Shown in pieces: positions 49,074-58,938 of a stretch of 64,000 nucleotides of DNA. The stretch covers positions 423,442 to 487,441 of the forward strand of contig NZ_KQ969037.1 of NCBI RefSeq assembly GCF_001578705.1, written 5' to 3'. The notes below the pieces were generated by a model. That model had not been told where the DNA came from. It saw nothing but the letters and a program-made list of their open reading frames with translations, and did not search any database. Position numbers and translations under genes: made by a program. This DNA comes from Streptococcus oralis. GTDB lineage: Bacteria; Bacillota; Bacilli; Lactobacillales; Streptococcaceae. How positions within the stretch are numbered: position 1 is the stretch's first letter; each line of letters opens with the position of its first letter.

Positions 49074-50768
49074 TTATTCTTCGAACTGCGCTTGAACAAA
49101 GGCAAGAGCGCCTTTTCCATCGCGAGTCAGTTTAATGTATTGGCCACCTTCTGTCTTGGCAAGTTTGATACCAAGTTTGTCGGTTTCGGCCTTCATGTCT
49201 TCAAAGTTTGAAGCTACTTGAGGAGCAAGGATAACCAGATCAAACTCAGGCAACATTTCACGGTGAGCTCCATAGCCACCAGCTGCTGCTTTAACAGGAA
49301 CCTTGTACTCCGCAGCTGCCTTGTTTAGAGCATTTGCAAGGAGACCACTTGTACCTCCTCCTGCACAGAGAACGAGAACATTAGTTTCTTCTGTGATTGT
49401 ATTTTGAGATGTTTCTACACCTGCTTTTTCAAGAATAGCATCTGCTTTGGCTGTATTGAAGTTTGCAGCTACTTTTTCTTTCAATTCATCATTAGCTTTA
49501 CCAGAACGCTCTTCTTCAAGGATTTGTTCATCATAGACTTTAAGGAATGGATAGTAAATGACAATGTCAACAACGATTAGAAGGGCAGCAAGAATGAACG
49601 ATAGAACTTGGAAGTTTGTACCGAGAACAATACCGAGCGGACCTGGTGTTGTCCAAGGAAGGTTGGCTGTAAATGAGTTCATGCCAAGCGTCTCAATGAA
49701 GAATTTAAAGATCCATACGTTGGCAATTGGCGCAAAGATAAATGGAATAAAGAAGATTGGATTCAAGACAAGCGGTGCACCAAACAAGATTGGTTCATTA
49801 ACACCAAAGAAAGTTGGAACTACTGAAGCACGTCCGATTGCACGGTTACGTTTTGATTTTGTTAACCACATGAACATGAATGGAACAACCAGTGTCGCAC
49901 CTGTACCACCCATGGTAACGATAAACATTTGTGTACCAGAAGTAAGAATCTTGTCAGCGTGCATCCCTTGTTGGAGAAGGTTCAAGTTGACTTCGGCATT
50001 TGCATAGGTAATAGCTGCGATTGCTGGTTCAACGATAGATGGACCATGGATACCAACAAACCAGAAGAAGGCAAAGGCACCAAAGATAATGGTAATACCT
50101 AGATAACCATCAGCAGCAGAGAATAATGGTGCAAAGAATTTACCGATTGATTCAGCTACGCTTGCACCAACAAAATGACGAGCTAGTAAATCGAGAGCAT
50201 AAAGAGAAACCACTGATAGAGTGAATGGAATCACATCTTTAAAGACTTGTGAGATATTTGGTGGAACTTCGTCAGGCATACGAATAGTGACGTTGTTCTT
50301 AACACAAACCTTATAGATTGCTACAGTAACAAAGGCAGCAAGGAAGGCTGAAAGCAAACCTTTTGTCCCCAAAAATCCAGTAGCTAGACCATTTTCGATA
50401 GGATCAGCTGCCAACATCAACAAACCAACAATTGCTGCCAAAAGTGTTGACATATAGTTGATTTGATTGGTTTTCTCCATGCTACGGTTTACTGAGTCGG
50501 TCAATGACTTAGCTGTTGTACCAGCTACCAAGAGAGCTAGAATCCCCATTGAATAGCTATAAGGTTTCATGAGGAGATTAACAACATCATCAGACCATTT
50601 AAAGCCCCATGAGTTTGGTACAAAAGCAATCAAGATAAAGATACTTGAGAAGAGAATAACTGGCATCCCTGCAATGAAACCATCACGAATAGCACGAAGA
50701 TAGATATTACGAGATAGTTTTTCAAAGAAAGGCTTTCCTTTCTCGATAAATGAAATTAGTTTGTTCAT
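49074..50768 (-). CDS. lacE: Lactose PTS enzyme IICB
   Basis: A membrane channel and phosphotransfer protein for lactose. 564 residues: IIC with about ten membrane segments (1-420), including [14 protein letters not shown] and [17 protein letters not shown], and a C-terminal IIB domain with the phosphorylated Cys in [19 protein letters not shown] (about 476). The ATG overlaps the lacF stop (TAATG). Confidence 0.96.
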   Translation of the reverse strand: MNKLISFIEKGKPFFEKLSRNIYLRAIRDGFIAGMPVILFSSIFILIAFVPNSWGFKWSDDVVNLLMKPYSYSMGILALLVAGTTAKSLTDSVNRSMEKTNQINYMSTLLAAIVGLLMLAADPIENGLATGFLGTKGLLSAFLAAFVTVAIYKVCVKNNVTIRMPDEVPPNISQVFKDVIPFTLSVVSLYALDLLARHFVGASVAESIGKFFAPLFSAADGYLGITIIFGAFAFFWFVGIHGPSIVEPAIAAITYANAEVNLNLLQQGMHADKILTSGTQMFIVTMGGTGATLVVPFMFMWLTKSKRNRAIGRASVVPTFFGVNEPILFGAPLVLNPIFFIPFIFAPIANVWIFKFFIETLGMNSFTANLPWTTPGPLGIVLGTNFQVLSFILAALLIVVDIVIYYPFLKVYDEQILEEERSGKANDELKEKVAANFNTAKADAILEKAGVETSQNTITEETNVLVLCAGGGTSGLLANALNKAAAEYKVPVKAAAGGYGAHREMLPEFDLVILAPQVASNFEDMKAETDKLGIKLAKTEGGQYIKLTRDGKGALAFVQAQFEE

Positions 50769-51085
50769 TACTTAACTCCTCTCTTGTAAAGTTCGATTAA
50801 ATGGTGCATCAAATCTTTTAGCAAAATGGTTGTCATCAAGTGATCCTGACCATGCATCATGGTCACACTATAAGCCAAATCTTCACCAGCTGCTTCCTTG
50901 GTCAATAGACTTGTTTGCGCGTGATGAGCCTCGGCGATACAGCCACCAGCTTCCTCGACTAAGCTATCTGCTTTCGCAAAATCTCCAGCTTCAGCAGCCT
51001 TCAAGGCTTCCAATAGTTTTGAACGAGCATCGCCAGCATAGGCTACGATTTCAAAACCTAACAATGTTACTTCTTCTCTATTCAT
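50768..51085 (-). CDS. lacF: Lactose PTS enzyme IIA
   Basis: 105 residues of the trimeric, all-helical IIA-Lac family. The phosphorylated His is in [17 protein letters not shown] (about 78), and [20 protein letters not shown] near the start is typical. It passes phosphate from HPr to LacE. The start follows AAGGAGG, 35 nt beyond lacT. Confidence 0.96.
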   Translation of the reverse strand: MNREEVTLLGFEIVAYAGDARSKLLEALKAAEAGDFAKADSLVEEAGGCIAEAHHAQTSLLTKEAAGEDLAYSVTMMHGQDHLMTTILLKDLMHHLIELYKRGVK

Positions 51086-51120
51086 GATAGAGTCCTCCTT
51101 ATATATTCTTTTGTAAAATC

Positions 51121-51957
51121 TTATGACAGCAAACGTTGTATATGTAGAACTAGATAAACTCGTTCACTTTTATACAAATCAAGACCCGTATGTTGCGTAA
51201 TCACATCATAAATCTTGGAGCCAATTTCAAAGGCTTTTGGATAGGATTGTTTGATATGGTCTTCCATATCCAGAAGTGATTGGTTATCCTCTCTGGAACG
51301 GTCTAAATAATCCAAAAAATAGTTGAGATGAATCATAAAACGATCATAGAAATGATTATTCTCTTTGGTTCGTTGAATAGCGTAACTCTTTAGCACTTCT
51401 TCAACATTCCTGAGAATTTCTTTCCTCTTATCAATCGACTCAACCACTTGAACTTCATTCTCCCCTTCGGCATTGATGAAATGATAAGCGATCCGAATAA
51501 TTTCATCCTCAGGGAAATGATCTGTCAACTTCTGACGATAAATTTCAAAAGCTTCCTTTGCGATTTGAAAAGCGATAGGATACTTGGCAGCAATATCTGG
51601 CAGATTGCTATCCTTGTACCTTCCTTGTGTTAGAGCTTGGTAAGAACAGTAAATATGATCTGTCAAGGTTACGTAGAGATACTCTTGAATCGGATAGTGA
51701 TATTTCTTAGAAAGATTATCAATGATCTCGTAGGTCACTGTGATAAAATCAAGCGGGACATCTTTGAGCAGAGCCATAAAGTTTTCTCTGGACTCTTCGG
51801 TCTTCATCCGAAAGATTTTCTCAACCTGATTTTCAGCAATCAAATCCCCCTTCTTCTTTCCAAATGTAATCCCTTTACCAATTACAATCACCTCTTCTCC
51901 TTTATCATTTCTGACAAGTGAAACATTGTGATTCATTGGATTTAGAATTCGATACAT
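51121..51957 (-). CDS. lacT: BglG-family transcription antiterminator LacT
   Basis: 278 residues: an N-terminal CAT RNA-binding domain (about 1-58; [27 protein letters not shown]) and two PRD domains with their His in [28 protein letters not shown] and [10 protein letters not shown]. Phosphorylation by the PTS sets whether it dimerises on RNA. It lies just behind the RAT-terminator leader it is expected to read, so it controls its own operon. Confidence 0.94.
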   Translation of the reverse strand: MYRILNPMNHNVSLVRNDKGEEVIVIGKGITFGKKKGDLIAENQVEKIFRMKTEESRENFMALLKDVPLDFITVTYEIIDNLSKKYHYPIQEYLYVTLTDHIYCSYQALTQGRYKDSNLPDIAAKYPIAFQIAKEAFEIYRQKLTDHFPEDEIIRIAYHFINAEGENEVQVVESIDKRKEILRNVEEVLKSYAIQRTKENNHFYDRFMIHLNYFLDYLDRSREDNQSLLDMEDHIKQSYPKAFEIGSKIYDVITQHTGLDLYKSERVYLVLHIQRLLS

Positions 51958-51993
51958 GTCAACCTCCTTTTATATCTTAAAGGTATATGAGTA

Positions 51994-52076
51994 CAAAAAA
52001 TGACCACAAATGAACTAGAAAATCCTTTGATTTCTAATCCACCTGTGATCATGCCTAATATTACTTAGTAACACTC
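51994..52076 (-). promoter_or_regulatory. RAT antiterminator and overlapping terminator before lacT
   Basis: On the minus strand a ribonucleic antiterminator-like segment (52047-52076: AGTGTTACT, then ATTAGGCATGATC) overlaps the 5' half of a long hairpin (GATCACA pairing with TGTGGTC, 52002-52050) followed by TTTTTT. This is the LicT/BglG arrangement: LacT bound to the RAT would prevent the terminator from forming. Confidence 0.8.
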
Positions 52077-52099
52077 ACCTTGTATTAACTTGTGATTTA

Positions 52100-52136
52100 A
52101 GTATAGCACAAGTAAGTTATTTTGTAAACCTTTACA
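52100..52136 (-). promoter_or_regulatory. Promoter of lacTFEG with an overlapping cre
   Basis: TTTACA (52123-52128), 17 nt, TATACT (52100-52105), with TGC before the -10. The palindrome TGTAAAGGTTTACA (52123-52136) covers the -35 and matches cre at 13 of 14 positions, so CcpA probably blocks RNA polymerase. Confidence 0.78.
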
Positions 52137-52192
52137 TGTAACTTTTTTTAAAAATTTTTTTAGATTCATGTTCCTAAACTAGGAGGAAGATT

Positions 52193-53173
52193 TTACACGC
52201 GTTCTTTCCATGAAGTCGCTGTTGTTTGAAGAACCTTGTTGAGTTCGTCAATGTTCTCAAATCCAGTTGTACGCAACCACTCACGAGCTGCTGCCTCACC
52301 GTCTTTGATGTAGGCTTCAACTGATCCAGCCCATGTTGCACGTCCGCAAAGAACACCGTTGAAGTTTGCACCTGATTCGTGGGCAAAGACAAGGGTCTCT
52401 TGGAAGAGTTTAGCTGATACACCTGCACTCAAGTAGATGTATGGAAGATTTGTTGCTTCGTCTTGAGCTTTGAAGAAGGCTGCTGCTTCTTCGCGTGTAT
52501 GAACGATTTCACCATCGCCAAAGCCTTCAACGTATTTGACATTGACTGGAACTTCCACTTTCAAGACATCGATATTGAAGCGTGGGTCTGAGAAGACTTT
52601 CATGGCACCGATAACCTTGTGTGGTTTTACTTTCGCATATTCTGCAGAACCTGCGTCAGCGATTTTTTCATCGTAAGCGAGGATTTCAAGGAAGAATGGA
52701 ATATCTTCCGCCACACACTCAGAACCGATGCGTTCGATGTAGGCTTGTTTTTCTTGGTTGAGTTCGTCAGCGCTGTCTACATCATAGTAAAGCAAGAACT
52801 TGACTGCATCCGCACCTTGTTCTTTGATGCGTTTTGCAGACCAAACATCCAAGCAGTCAGGCAAGCGTTTGGTGCTTGTTGTGTCGTAACCAGTTTTTTC
52901 ATAAGCAAGGAGAAGACCAGCATTTGGATCAAGGGCTTTAGTAGCTGGAAGACCATACTCAGGGTCAAGAAGCATAGATGATGCGTATTTGGTCAATTCA
53001 TCTGCAACCAAGACTTTGAGTTCTTCCATTTGAGCAACTGTTGGCTCTTCCGTTTGGTATTGAGCCATAAGGCGTTTCAAAGCACCACGTTGGTCAAAAG
53101 CAAGGGCTGAGATAATGCCGTTCTCGTCAGAGAGTTTTTGCAAGCGTGCACGTTTTTGTTCTGTTAAAACCAT
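52193..53173 (-). CDS. lacD: Tagatose-1,6-bisphosphate aldolase
   Basis: Splits tagatose-1,6-bisphosphate to dihydroxyacetone phosphate and glyceraldehyde-3-phosphate. 326 residues of class I (Schiff-base) type; [14 protein letters not shown] (about 21-34), [10 protein letters not shown] and the likely catalytic Lys in [11 protein letters not shown] (about 205) are visible. Starts behind AGAGG, 1 nt after the lacC stop. Last gene of lacABCD, about 90 nt before the lacT promoter. Confidence 0.95.
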   Translation of the reverse strand: MVLTEQKRARLQKLSDENGIISALAFDQRGALKRLMAQYQTEEPTVAQMEELKVLVADELTKYASSMLLDPEYGLPATKALDPNAGLLLAYEKTGYDTTSTKRLPDCLDVWSAKRIKEQGADAVKFLLYYDVDSADELNQEKQAYIERIGSECVAEDIPFFLEILAYDEKIADAGSAEYAKVKPHKVIGAMKVFSDPRFNIDVLKVEVPVNVKYVEGFGDGEIVHTREEAAAFFKAQDEATNLPYIYLSAGVSAKLFQETLVFAHESGANFNGVLCGRATWAGSVEAYIKDGEAAAREWLRTTGFENIDELNKVLQTTATSWKERV

Positions 53174-53174
53174 T

Positions 53175-54104
53175 TTATACCTCTTTTACTATTAATTGAT
53201 CATATAGAGCTTGATAGTTGGCCATATTGACATGACCTGTCATCTTTTCTTGAGCGTTGAGCATACCAAGGACATTTGCCTTGATGAGGAGTTCTGCATC
53301 CGATTCCTTATGAAGAAGACCTGATGAAATACCTGCAACAGTAGAATCTCCAGATCCGACAGGATTAACTACTTGAATTCTCGGAATATCTACCTTGTAG
53401 AAAGTATCACCGTGTTTTGCAAAAGCACCATTTGCACCAAGTGAAACGATAATCCACTCAATCCCTGCAAATAAAGGCTCTTGAAGAACTTCTTTTAATT
53501 CATCCAAATCCTCAGAAACTTCTTTCCCAAGAAGCTGAGACAATTCTTCGTTATTTGGTTTAATTACTGTTGGTTTATGTGGTGATTCAAGGACAGCCTG
53601 AAGAGCTGCACCTGAGCAGTCTAGAACAACTGGTTTTCCTGCGCGATTAGCAAGCTCTACCAATCTCGCATAGTAGTCAACTGGAAGACCAGCTGGCAGG
53701 CTACCAGAGATAGCTACTACTTCCACAGTATCAAGAAGATTCTCGAAATGAGCCAAGAAATCTTGACCTTCTTGTTCCAGAACTTCAGGTCCTTTCTCAA
53801 GAATTTCAGTTTGGTTGTCTCCGTGTAGAATAGCAATACAGTTACGTGTTTCTCCTTGAATTGAGAAGAAACGTTTCGTTACTTTATCGTCGATATGCTC
53901 TACTAAAAACTCTCCAAGTTTACCACCGACCAAACCAGTAGCAGCAACAGAATCACCAAATTCTGAAAGCACTCGTGTAACATTGAGCCCTTTACCACCA
54001 GCTGTCTTGGTCACGTCCACCACACGGTTGACAGTGTCAATTTTTAATTCATCCAAAGGATAAGAAATATCGATGGATGGATTCATTGTGACTGTTAAAA
54101 TCAT
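53175..54104 (-). CDS. lacC: Tagatose-6-phosphate kinase
   Basis: A PfkB-family kinase making tagatose-1,6-bisphosphate. 309 residues: [15 protein letters not shown] (about 37-51) and the C-terminal catalytic signature [16 protein letters not shown] with the base Asp near 254. Starts at ATG behind GAGGTGA, 10 nt from lacB. Confidence 0.95.
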   Translation of the reverse strand: MILTVTMNPSIDISYPLDELKIDTVNRVVDVTKTAGGKGLNVTRVLSEFGDSVAATGLVGGKLGEFLVEHIDDKVTKRFFSIQGETRNCIAILHGDNQTEILEKGPEVLEQEGQDFLAHFENLLDTVEVVAISGSLPAGLPVDYYARLVELANRAGKPVVLDCSGAALQAVLESPHKPTVIKPNNEELSQLLGKEVSEDLDELKEVLQEPLFAGIEWIIVSLGANGAFAKHGDTFYKVDIPRIQVVNPVGSGDSTVAGISSGLLHKESDAELLIKANVLGMLNAQEKMTGHVNMANYQALYDQLIVKEV

Positions 54105-54114
54105 GCGTCACCTC

Positions 54115-54630
54115 TTAGTCGTGGTATTCACCACGATCCCATTTTTCAAGGAATTCTGTAAAGAAGTTTGCATCTGCTTGATGAGCATTGTGAGTTTCAA
54201 CGTGCTCAATTTTCGCAATCAATTTTTTGTTTTCTTCTGATGGTTTGTATTCAGCATTGATGAAAGCTTCAATGATATCGCACATGAGCAATTCACCAGT
54301 GATTTTACCACCAAAACCAATAACGTTGGCGTTCAATTGTTCTTTTGCATAAAGAGCTGTTGTCATATCACGAACCAAGGCAGAACGAACTCCTGGAACT
54401 TTATTTACAGCGTTGTTGATACCAACACCAGTACCACAGATACATACTCCAAGATCAGCTTGGCCGCTAACAACTGCTTCCCCTACTTTTTTACCAAAAA
54501 TTGGGTAGTGTGTACGAGCATGATCGTAAGTACCAAAGTCAATAACTTCATGTCCTTTTGATTTCAAGAATTCTGAAACCGCCATTTTTTCATCTGTTAC
54601 GATGTGGTCACATCCAATTGCAATTCTCAT
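54115..54630 (-). CDS. lacB: Galactose-6-phosphate isomerase subunit LacB
   Basis: 171 residues of the RpiB/LacAB family. Forms a heteromer with LacA that isomerises galactose-6-phosphate to tagatose-6-phosphate. [11 protein letters not shown] at the start and [20 protein letters not shown] (about 70-89) are the family hallmarks; the longer C-terminus distinguishes it from LacA. Confidence 0.95.
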   Translation of the reverse strand: MRIAIGCDHIVTDEKMAVSEFLKSKGHEVIDFGTYDHARTHYPIFGKKVGEAVVSGQADLGVCICGTGVGINNAVNKVPGVRSALVRDMTTALYAKEQLNANVIGFGGKITGELLMCDIIEAFINAEYKPSEENKKLIAKIEHVETHNAHQADANFFTEFLEKWDRGEYHD

Positions 54631-54660
54631 TTTTAACTTACCTTTCTTACTGTAATCTAA

Positions 54661-55086
54661 TTAGCACATTTTGTTCAACATGTCGACACGAATTTGGTGA
54701 CGTCCACCGTCGTATTTACCGTTAACAAAACCTTTAGCGATGTTTTTGGCCAATTCGTCACCAACAAGTTGTGCACCCATAGTGATCATACGTGAGTTGT
54801 TGTGGCCGCGAGTCATATAGGCTGAACGTTCATCAGAAACTTCAGCAGCAACCATTCCTTTGATTTTAGTTGCGACCATGAATGGACCAGCACCATAGGC
54901 ATCAATCACGATACCAAGGTTTTGTTCTTCTTTGTTTACTTCTGCAGCAACAGCAAGAGTCACATCAACAAAATCTTGACCTTCAGCTGTAACATCCACA
55001 ACGTGGAAGTTTTCTTTTTCCAAGAAGTCTTTCACAACTTCTTTCAATCTCAAACCTGCAGCATCTGCACCGATAACAATAGACAT
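54661..55086 (-). CDS. lacA: Galactose-6-phosphate isomerase subunit LacA
   Basis: 141 residues, the shorter RpiB-like partner of Lac[21 protein letters not shown] (N-terminus) and [16 protein letters not shown] (about 64-79) replace the CGTG motif of LacB. First gene of lacABCD, with a site AAAGGAG and a 241-nt leader between promoter and start. Confidence 0.95.
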   Translation of the reverse strand: MSIVIGADAAGLRLKEVVKDFLEKENFHVVDVTAEGQDFVDVTLAVAAEVNKEEQNLGIVIDAYGAGPFMVATKIKGMVAAEVSDERSAYMTRGHNNSRMITMGAQLVGDELAKNIAKGFVNGKYDGGRHQIRVDMLNKMC

Positions 55087-55277
55087 ATTGTTTACTCCTT
55101 TTTATTTTTCTAGGCCAGTAAAGACTTTTATAGCTAGCAGTTTACCTACAAAAGACTTTCTAGCAGTTTATTGACAAATTTGATTGAATGAGATGAATAA
55201 CACCTTATCCAAGTCCAGGAAATCAATTTCCTAGAAACAAACTTTCTCTGCGAAAGAGAATATAACAAGCAATTATT

Positions 55278-55342
55278 TGTTTGTTACAAACACCATTTGT
55301 TGTTTACAAACATAATATACTCCTATTTTTGGAAAAAGTCAA
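55278..55342 (-). promoter_or_regulatory. Promoter and LacR-type operators of lacABCD
   Basis: TTGACT (55337-55342), 17 nt, TATATT (55314-55319) on the minus strand. Two palindromic sites follow: TGTTTACAAACA-like (55301-55312) and TGTTTGTTACAAACA (55278-55292). A further T-rich run at 55350-55376, resembling the lacR and gatA elements, lies just upstream of the -35. Confidence 0.75.
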
Positions 55343-55376
55343 CAGTTAATGTTTGTTTTTGTGTTTTATTTTTTAT

Positions 55377-56273
55377 TTAAAAGATTTCAATATCAAAACC
55401 AATCTGATCAACTTTGCCTGATTCTAAGAGACGAACATTCTTCTTATCTTCTAAATGATCTCCTTCTTCAAGAGATGTTGACAAGCCAGACCATGGTTCA
55501 AACGCGATGAAAGGACCTTTATTTAGAGTTGACCAAATGATGAGATTTGAGAACTCTTGGAAGTGTACTTTTAATCCCTTCTCATGCTTACGAGAACGAA
55601 GGGCAATTGTTCTGGATTGCAACTCATCCAAAGTCACTGCATCAACACTAAACAAATCGTAACTGAGATCCACTTCCTTTTGTGAATCCAACCATGGACT
55701 TCTATCTCGGAAATCCAACATTCCTGTTTCTGGGAAAGGACGTGGAACAGAGCAAGTCTCTTCTTTCTCAAACTCTAAATAGTAATCTTCATAAGTTTCG
55801 CTATCTAGCAGAGGACAATTAAATCCTGGATGTCCTCCTATAAAGAATGGCATTACTTTATTGGTTTCTTTATTAAAGACTTTGTATTGAGTACGAACAG
55901 TCTTGCCGGTCACTAGATAAGTGATTTCAAGACGGAAATGATAAGGATAGTTTTGATAAGTATTCTCATCATCTTCGATAGCAAAGGTTACGCTGTTTTC
56001 TGTTTGACCAATTAATTCAAATTCATTTTTACGGACTAAACCATGACGCGGAATGCTTCCTTTCGTATCCGTTCCATCTTCGTGGCTATAGAAGGCTGTA
56101 TCCTCTCTCAAAGAGCCACAGATTGGAAAAAGTACTGGAGCTTGCCCACTCCAATAGGTGGCATCTCCTTGCCACAAGTACTCAATTCCATCTCGATCCT
56201 TGATAGATGACAAAGCTCCACCTAAGGTTTTAAATTGAACCGTTAACTGATCTGATTTTACTTCAATTACCAT
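55377..56273 (-). CDS. lacX: Aldose 1-epimerase family protein, LacX type
   Basis: 298 residues of the aldose-epimerase fold, close in size to LacX of the L. lactis lac operon. Likely active-site residues lie in GSIPRHGLVRKNEFEL (His about 90), GGHPGFNCPL (His about 165) and AFEPWSGLSTS (Glu about 262). It probably interconverts anomers of galactose or a phosphorylated sugar. The ATG at 56273 follows GGAG by 7 nt. It lies after the gat terminator and I see no clear promoter of its own, so readthrough is likely. Confidence 0.87.
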   Translation of the reverse strand: MVIEVKSDQLTVQFKTLGGALSSIKDRDGIEYLWQGDATYWSGQAPVLFPICGSLREDTAFYSHEDGTDTKGSIPRHGLVRKNEFELIGQTENSVTFAIEDDENTYQNYPYHFRLEITYLVTGKTVRTQYKVFNKETNKVMPFFIGGHPGFNCPLLDSETYEDYYLEFEKEETCSVPRPFPETGMLDFRDRSPWLDSQKEVDLSYDLFSVDAVTLDELQSRTIALRSRKHEKGLKVHFQEFSNLIIWSTLNKGPFIAFEPWSGLSTSLEEGDHLEDKKNVRLLESGKVDQIGFDIEIF

Positions 56274-56306
56274 AAAATTCTCCAACTATTTTTAGATTTT
56301 TATATA

Positions 56307-56354
56307 AAAAACTAGGTTGCCACTCCCAATGTCGGAAATTGACAACCTAGTTTT
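56307..56354 (-). terminator. Terminator between gatC and lacX
   Basis: A 12-bp perfect stem AAAACTAGGTTG/CAACCTAGTTTT with a 23-nt loop. The inverted repeat is symmetric, so it would work on both strands. Because lacX lies immediately behind, it probably allows partial readthrough. Confidence 0.8.
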
Positions 56355-56380
56355 CACAATTTACATTTTATAGGAGCGAA

Positions 56381-57856
56381 TTATTTAGCATTTGCTGCGT
56401 ATTCTTCGTTACGTTTGATCATTTGTTTTCTATACCAAGCAAAGATACCTACATAGAATACAAGGAAGGCTGCTGCACCAAGGATTGCTTTGATATCACC
56501 TGTTGTAGCATTACCGATTGCCCAACCAAATAGTTTTTCGATTGGTCCTTCAAGAGTTGAGTGAGTGATCAATTGAGTTTGGCTCACACCTTCTGGGAAG
56601 GCACCTACACCCTTAGCAAGTTCAGTTGCAAATGGAGCGATAAGAGTACCTGAAAGAAGGAAGAGTGGCAACAAGAGTGTTCCGAAGATGATCATACGGA
56701 GCAATTTACCACGTGTAACAACCAAGAGAGCTGGAGTCACACCCATAGCGATGATACCTGCAAGTGGCAAGATACCATTTCCGACGTTTGAAAGAAGCAC
56801 TGCTTCTACTAGCATGATTGGAGCAAGTACGTTGGCACAAGCCCAGATTTCAGCACGACCAGCGATGAAAGGCCAGTCAAGACCGATGTTGAATTTACGT
56901 CCTTGAAGACGTTTAGTAGCAACGTTTGTAATACCTTGTGAAAGTGGTTCTACGGCTGCGATAAACCAAGATCCGATAAGTGAGAAGAGCTCCAAGCAGA
57001 CACCGGCAGTCAAACCAAGGCTCAACCAACCTTTAATAACAAGTTCCCATTTATCGGCTCCTTCTACACCAGCAACTGGGTGTGGAGTTCCCATCAAACC
57101 AATAACGATACCAAGAATGAAACCGATAAAGAATTTAGATCCCCAGAAACCGATTTTCTTGTTCAATTTTGCCGCGTCAAAGTCATATTTATCAAGACCT
57201 GGCAATACTTTATCAAAGATCTTATCCAAAACCATGATAACTGGGTTCATCATGTAGTTCATGTGAGTTGAAGTCATTGGTGATGAACTTGGTGCGTTAA
57301 GAAGGTCGTCGAATGTTGGTTTCATCAAGTCAGAGTTGATGATTTTCAAAACACCTACAAGGACAACTGCTGCAGTTGCGATGAAAAGTGAAACTCCTTG
57401 GCTAACACCATTGTTGTCTGCGTACCATTTGATCAAAAGACCAGTGATTGACAAGTGCCAGATATCAAAGATATCGACGTCAAGTGTGTCCGTTTTCTTC
57501 ATTGCAAGCATCACAACGTTGACAATCAACATTACAAGCAAGAAGTAAAGTGTCCAAGCAGATCCCCAAGTGATCGTAGCAAGTGGTGCCCAACCAACGT
57601 CAGTGATGTTCAATTGAATACCAGTATTTTCAACGAATTTCGCAAGAGATGCTGAGAAAGCTCCGTTGAGCATACCGATGATAGCACCGATACCAGTAAG
57701 AGCGATGGCAAGTTTGATACCACCTTCAAGCGCTTTGGAGAATTTCACTCCAAATAGTAAGGCCAATACTGTCAAGATGATCAGCATGATGATAGGACCA
57801 CCCATTTCCAAGACTGGCTTGAAAATCTTATTGGCTAGTTCGATAATGACATCCAT
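56381..57856 (-). CDS. gatC: PTS galactitol/galactose-family enzyme IIC
   Basis: A 491-residue membrane transporter of the Gat family with about 10-12 hydrophobic segments. MGGPIIMLIILTVLALLFG near the start and WPFIAGRAEIWACANVLAPI (about 325) are characteristic. In pneumococcus a close GatC with its IIA and IIB is implicated in galactose uptake as galactose-6-phosphate. That fits its place beside lacABCD. The start follows GGGAGG. Confidence 0.92.
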   Translation of the reverse strand: MDVIIELANKIFKPVLEMGGPIIMLIILTVLALLFGVKFSKALEGGIKLAIALTGIGAIIGMLNGAFSASLAKFVENTGIQLNITDVGWAPLATITWGSAWTLYFLLVMLIVNVVMLAMKKTDTLDVDIFDIWHLSITGLLIKWYADNNGVSQGVSLFIATAAVVLVGVLKIINSDLMKPTFDDLLNAPSSSPMTSTHMNYMMNPVIMVLDKIFDKVLPGLDKYDFDAAKLNKKIGFWGSKFFIGFILGIVIGLMGTPHPVAGVEGADKWELVIKGWLSLGLTAGVCLELFSLIGSWFIAAVEPLSQGITNVATKRLQGRKFNIGLDWPFIAGRAEIWACANVLAPIMLVEAVLLSNVGNGILPLAGIIAMGVTPALLVVTRGKLLRMIIFGTLLLPLFLLSGTLIAPFATELAKGVGAFPEGVSQTQLITHSTLEGPIEKLFGWAIGNATTGDIKAILGAAAFLVFYVGIFAWYRKQMIKRNEEYAANAK

Positions 57857-57900
57857 AATAGTTCCTCCCTTTATTTTTATGGAATCTTACAAAATAATAA

Positions 57901-58206
57901 TTAACTTAGTCCGTGTTCTTTGATAGCTGCCTCAATATTGTCAAATACAGGAGCGCTCATTGCTGGAATACGGAACAAGATTGGTCCAGCTTCGATAACT
58001 GGAATACCTGGTTCAAAGCCAAGATCTGTTGCAGCGATTGGTGTAAAGATATCGTAGCCTTTCATAAGGTCTTCATTCACATCTTTTACCATAACTGCAT
58101 CACAGTGAACATCGTAACCGCGATTTGCGAGTTCTTCTTCAAGAGCACTTTTAATTTGGTGACTTGAGTTAACACCTGCACCGCAGGCAGCGAGAATTTT
58201 AATCAT
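57901..58206 (-). CDS. gatB: PTS galactitol/galactose-family enzyme IIB
   Basis: 101 residues with the phosphorylated Cys in ILAACGAGVNSSHQIK (about 8) at the usual P-loop place. The middle, VMVKDVNEDLMKGYDIFTPI, is Gat-type. ATG at 58206 is chosen because GGAGGAAA lies before it; the longer frame has no site. Confidence 0.93.
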   Translation of the reverse strand: MIKILAACGAGVNSSHQIKSALEEELANRGYDVHCDAVMVKDVNEDLMKGYDIFTPIAATDLGFEPGIPVIEAGPILFRIPAMSAPVFDNIEAAIKEHGLS

Positions 58207-58244
58207 TAGGATTTCCTCCGATTTTATTTTTTTAATAGGCAAGA

Positions 58245-58721
58245 TTAAGCTGTTGCTTCAGCTATATAAGCATAAAGTTTTTCTGGTTCAGAAATTTTTG
58301 ATAAATCTTCTAGATGTCCATTTCCTGTGAAAAAGTCCATCAACTGAGCCAGAATATTTGTTTGACTCGAACTTGAATTGTTAATGATAAAGAAGAGTAA
58401 AGATACTTCCACTTCCTTATCAGGAGCAATCATATTGTGAAAAGTTACTGGTTTCTCTAATCGAACAACCACTACTTTCTCAGCCAGATTATGAACAATA
58501 TCTGTATGAGGAATCGCTACATTTGGCAAGTCCTTTCCCAGAAATTCCATATCTAAGCCAGTTGGAAATGACTTTTCACGCGTGATCAAGGCTTCACGAT
58601 AAGTTGGAGTTACTATTTCTCGTTCTTCCAATAAGGTTGCTACCTGATCAAAGAGTTGTTCTTGATTATCCGCTTCTAAGCAAAACACGAGGTCTTTGTC
58701 AAAGAAATGATCTAATCCCAT
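58245..58721 (-). CDS. gatA: PTS IIA component (fructose/mannitol type)
   Basis: 158 residues of the PTS EIIA type 2 family. The phosphorylated His is in NVAIPHTDIVHNLAEK (about 68-72), and FPTGLDMEFLGKDLP precedes it. First gene of gatABC. It starts behind GAAGGG with a 38-nt leader, from the promoter TTGACA, 17 nt, TATACT. Confidence 0.93.
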   Translation of the reverse strand: MGLDHFFDKDLVFCLEADNQEQLFDQVATLLEEREIVTPTYREALITREKSFPTGLDMEFLGKDLPNVAIPHTDIVHNLAEKVVVVRLEKPVTFHNMIAPDKEVEVSLLFFIINNSSSSQTNILAQLMDFFTGNGHLEDLSKISEPEKLYAYIAEATA

Positions 58722-58758
58722 AACAGTTTCCCTTCTTTCAATTAACTTTTACGTTATA

Positions 58759-58809
58759 AGTATAACACTATATGAAATCGTTGTCAATACTTTTTGTTTT
58801 ATTTTGTTT
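58759..58809 (-). promoter_or_regulatory. gatABC promoter and T-rich operator
   Basis: TTGACA (58782-58787), 17 nt, TATACT (58759-58764) on the minus strand. Three nt above the -35 lies TTTTTGTTTTATTTTGTTT (58791-58809, plus-strand sense), identical to the element before lacR; more TTTTGTT units continue to about 58838 at roughly one-turn spacing. Confidence 0.75.
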
Positions 58810-58892
58810 CTTTTTTGTTGATTGTGTTTTGTTAATTAATTGCAATCATTATCAAACAATCTTTTTAAATTCTATTTTCGTGCATTTCAAAC

Positions 58893-58919
58893 AAAAAAAG
58901 ACCAAAATGGGTCTTTTTG
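58893..58919 (-). terminator. Terminator of the lic1 operon
   Basis: AAAAAGACC pairs with GGTCTTTTT on either side of a short loop, 20 nt beyond licC, with a U-run on the minus strand. Confidence 0.88.
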
Positions 58920-58938
58920 TTACTAATTCTAATGCTAT

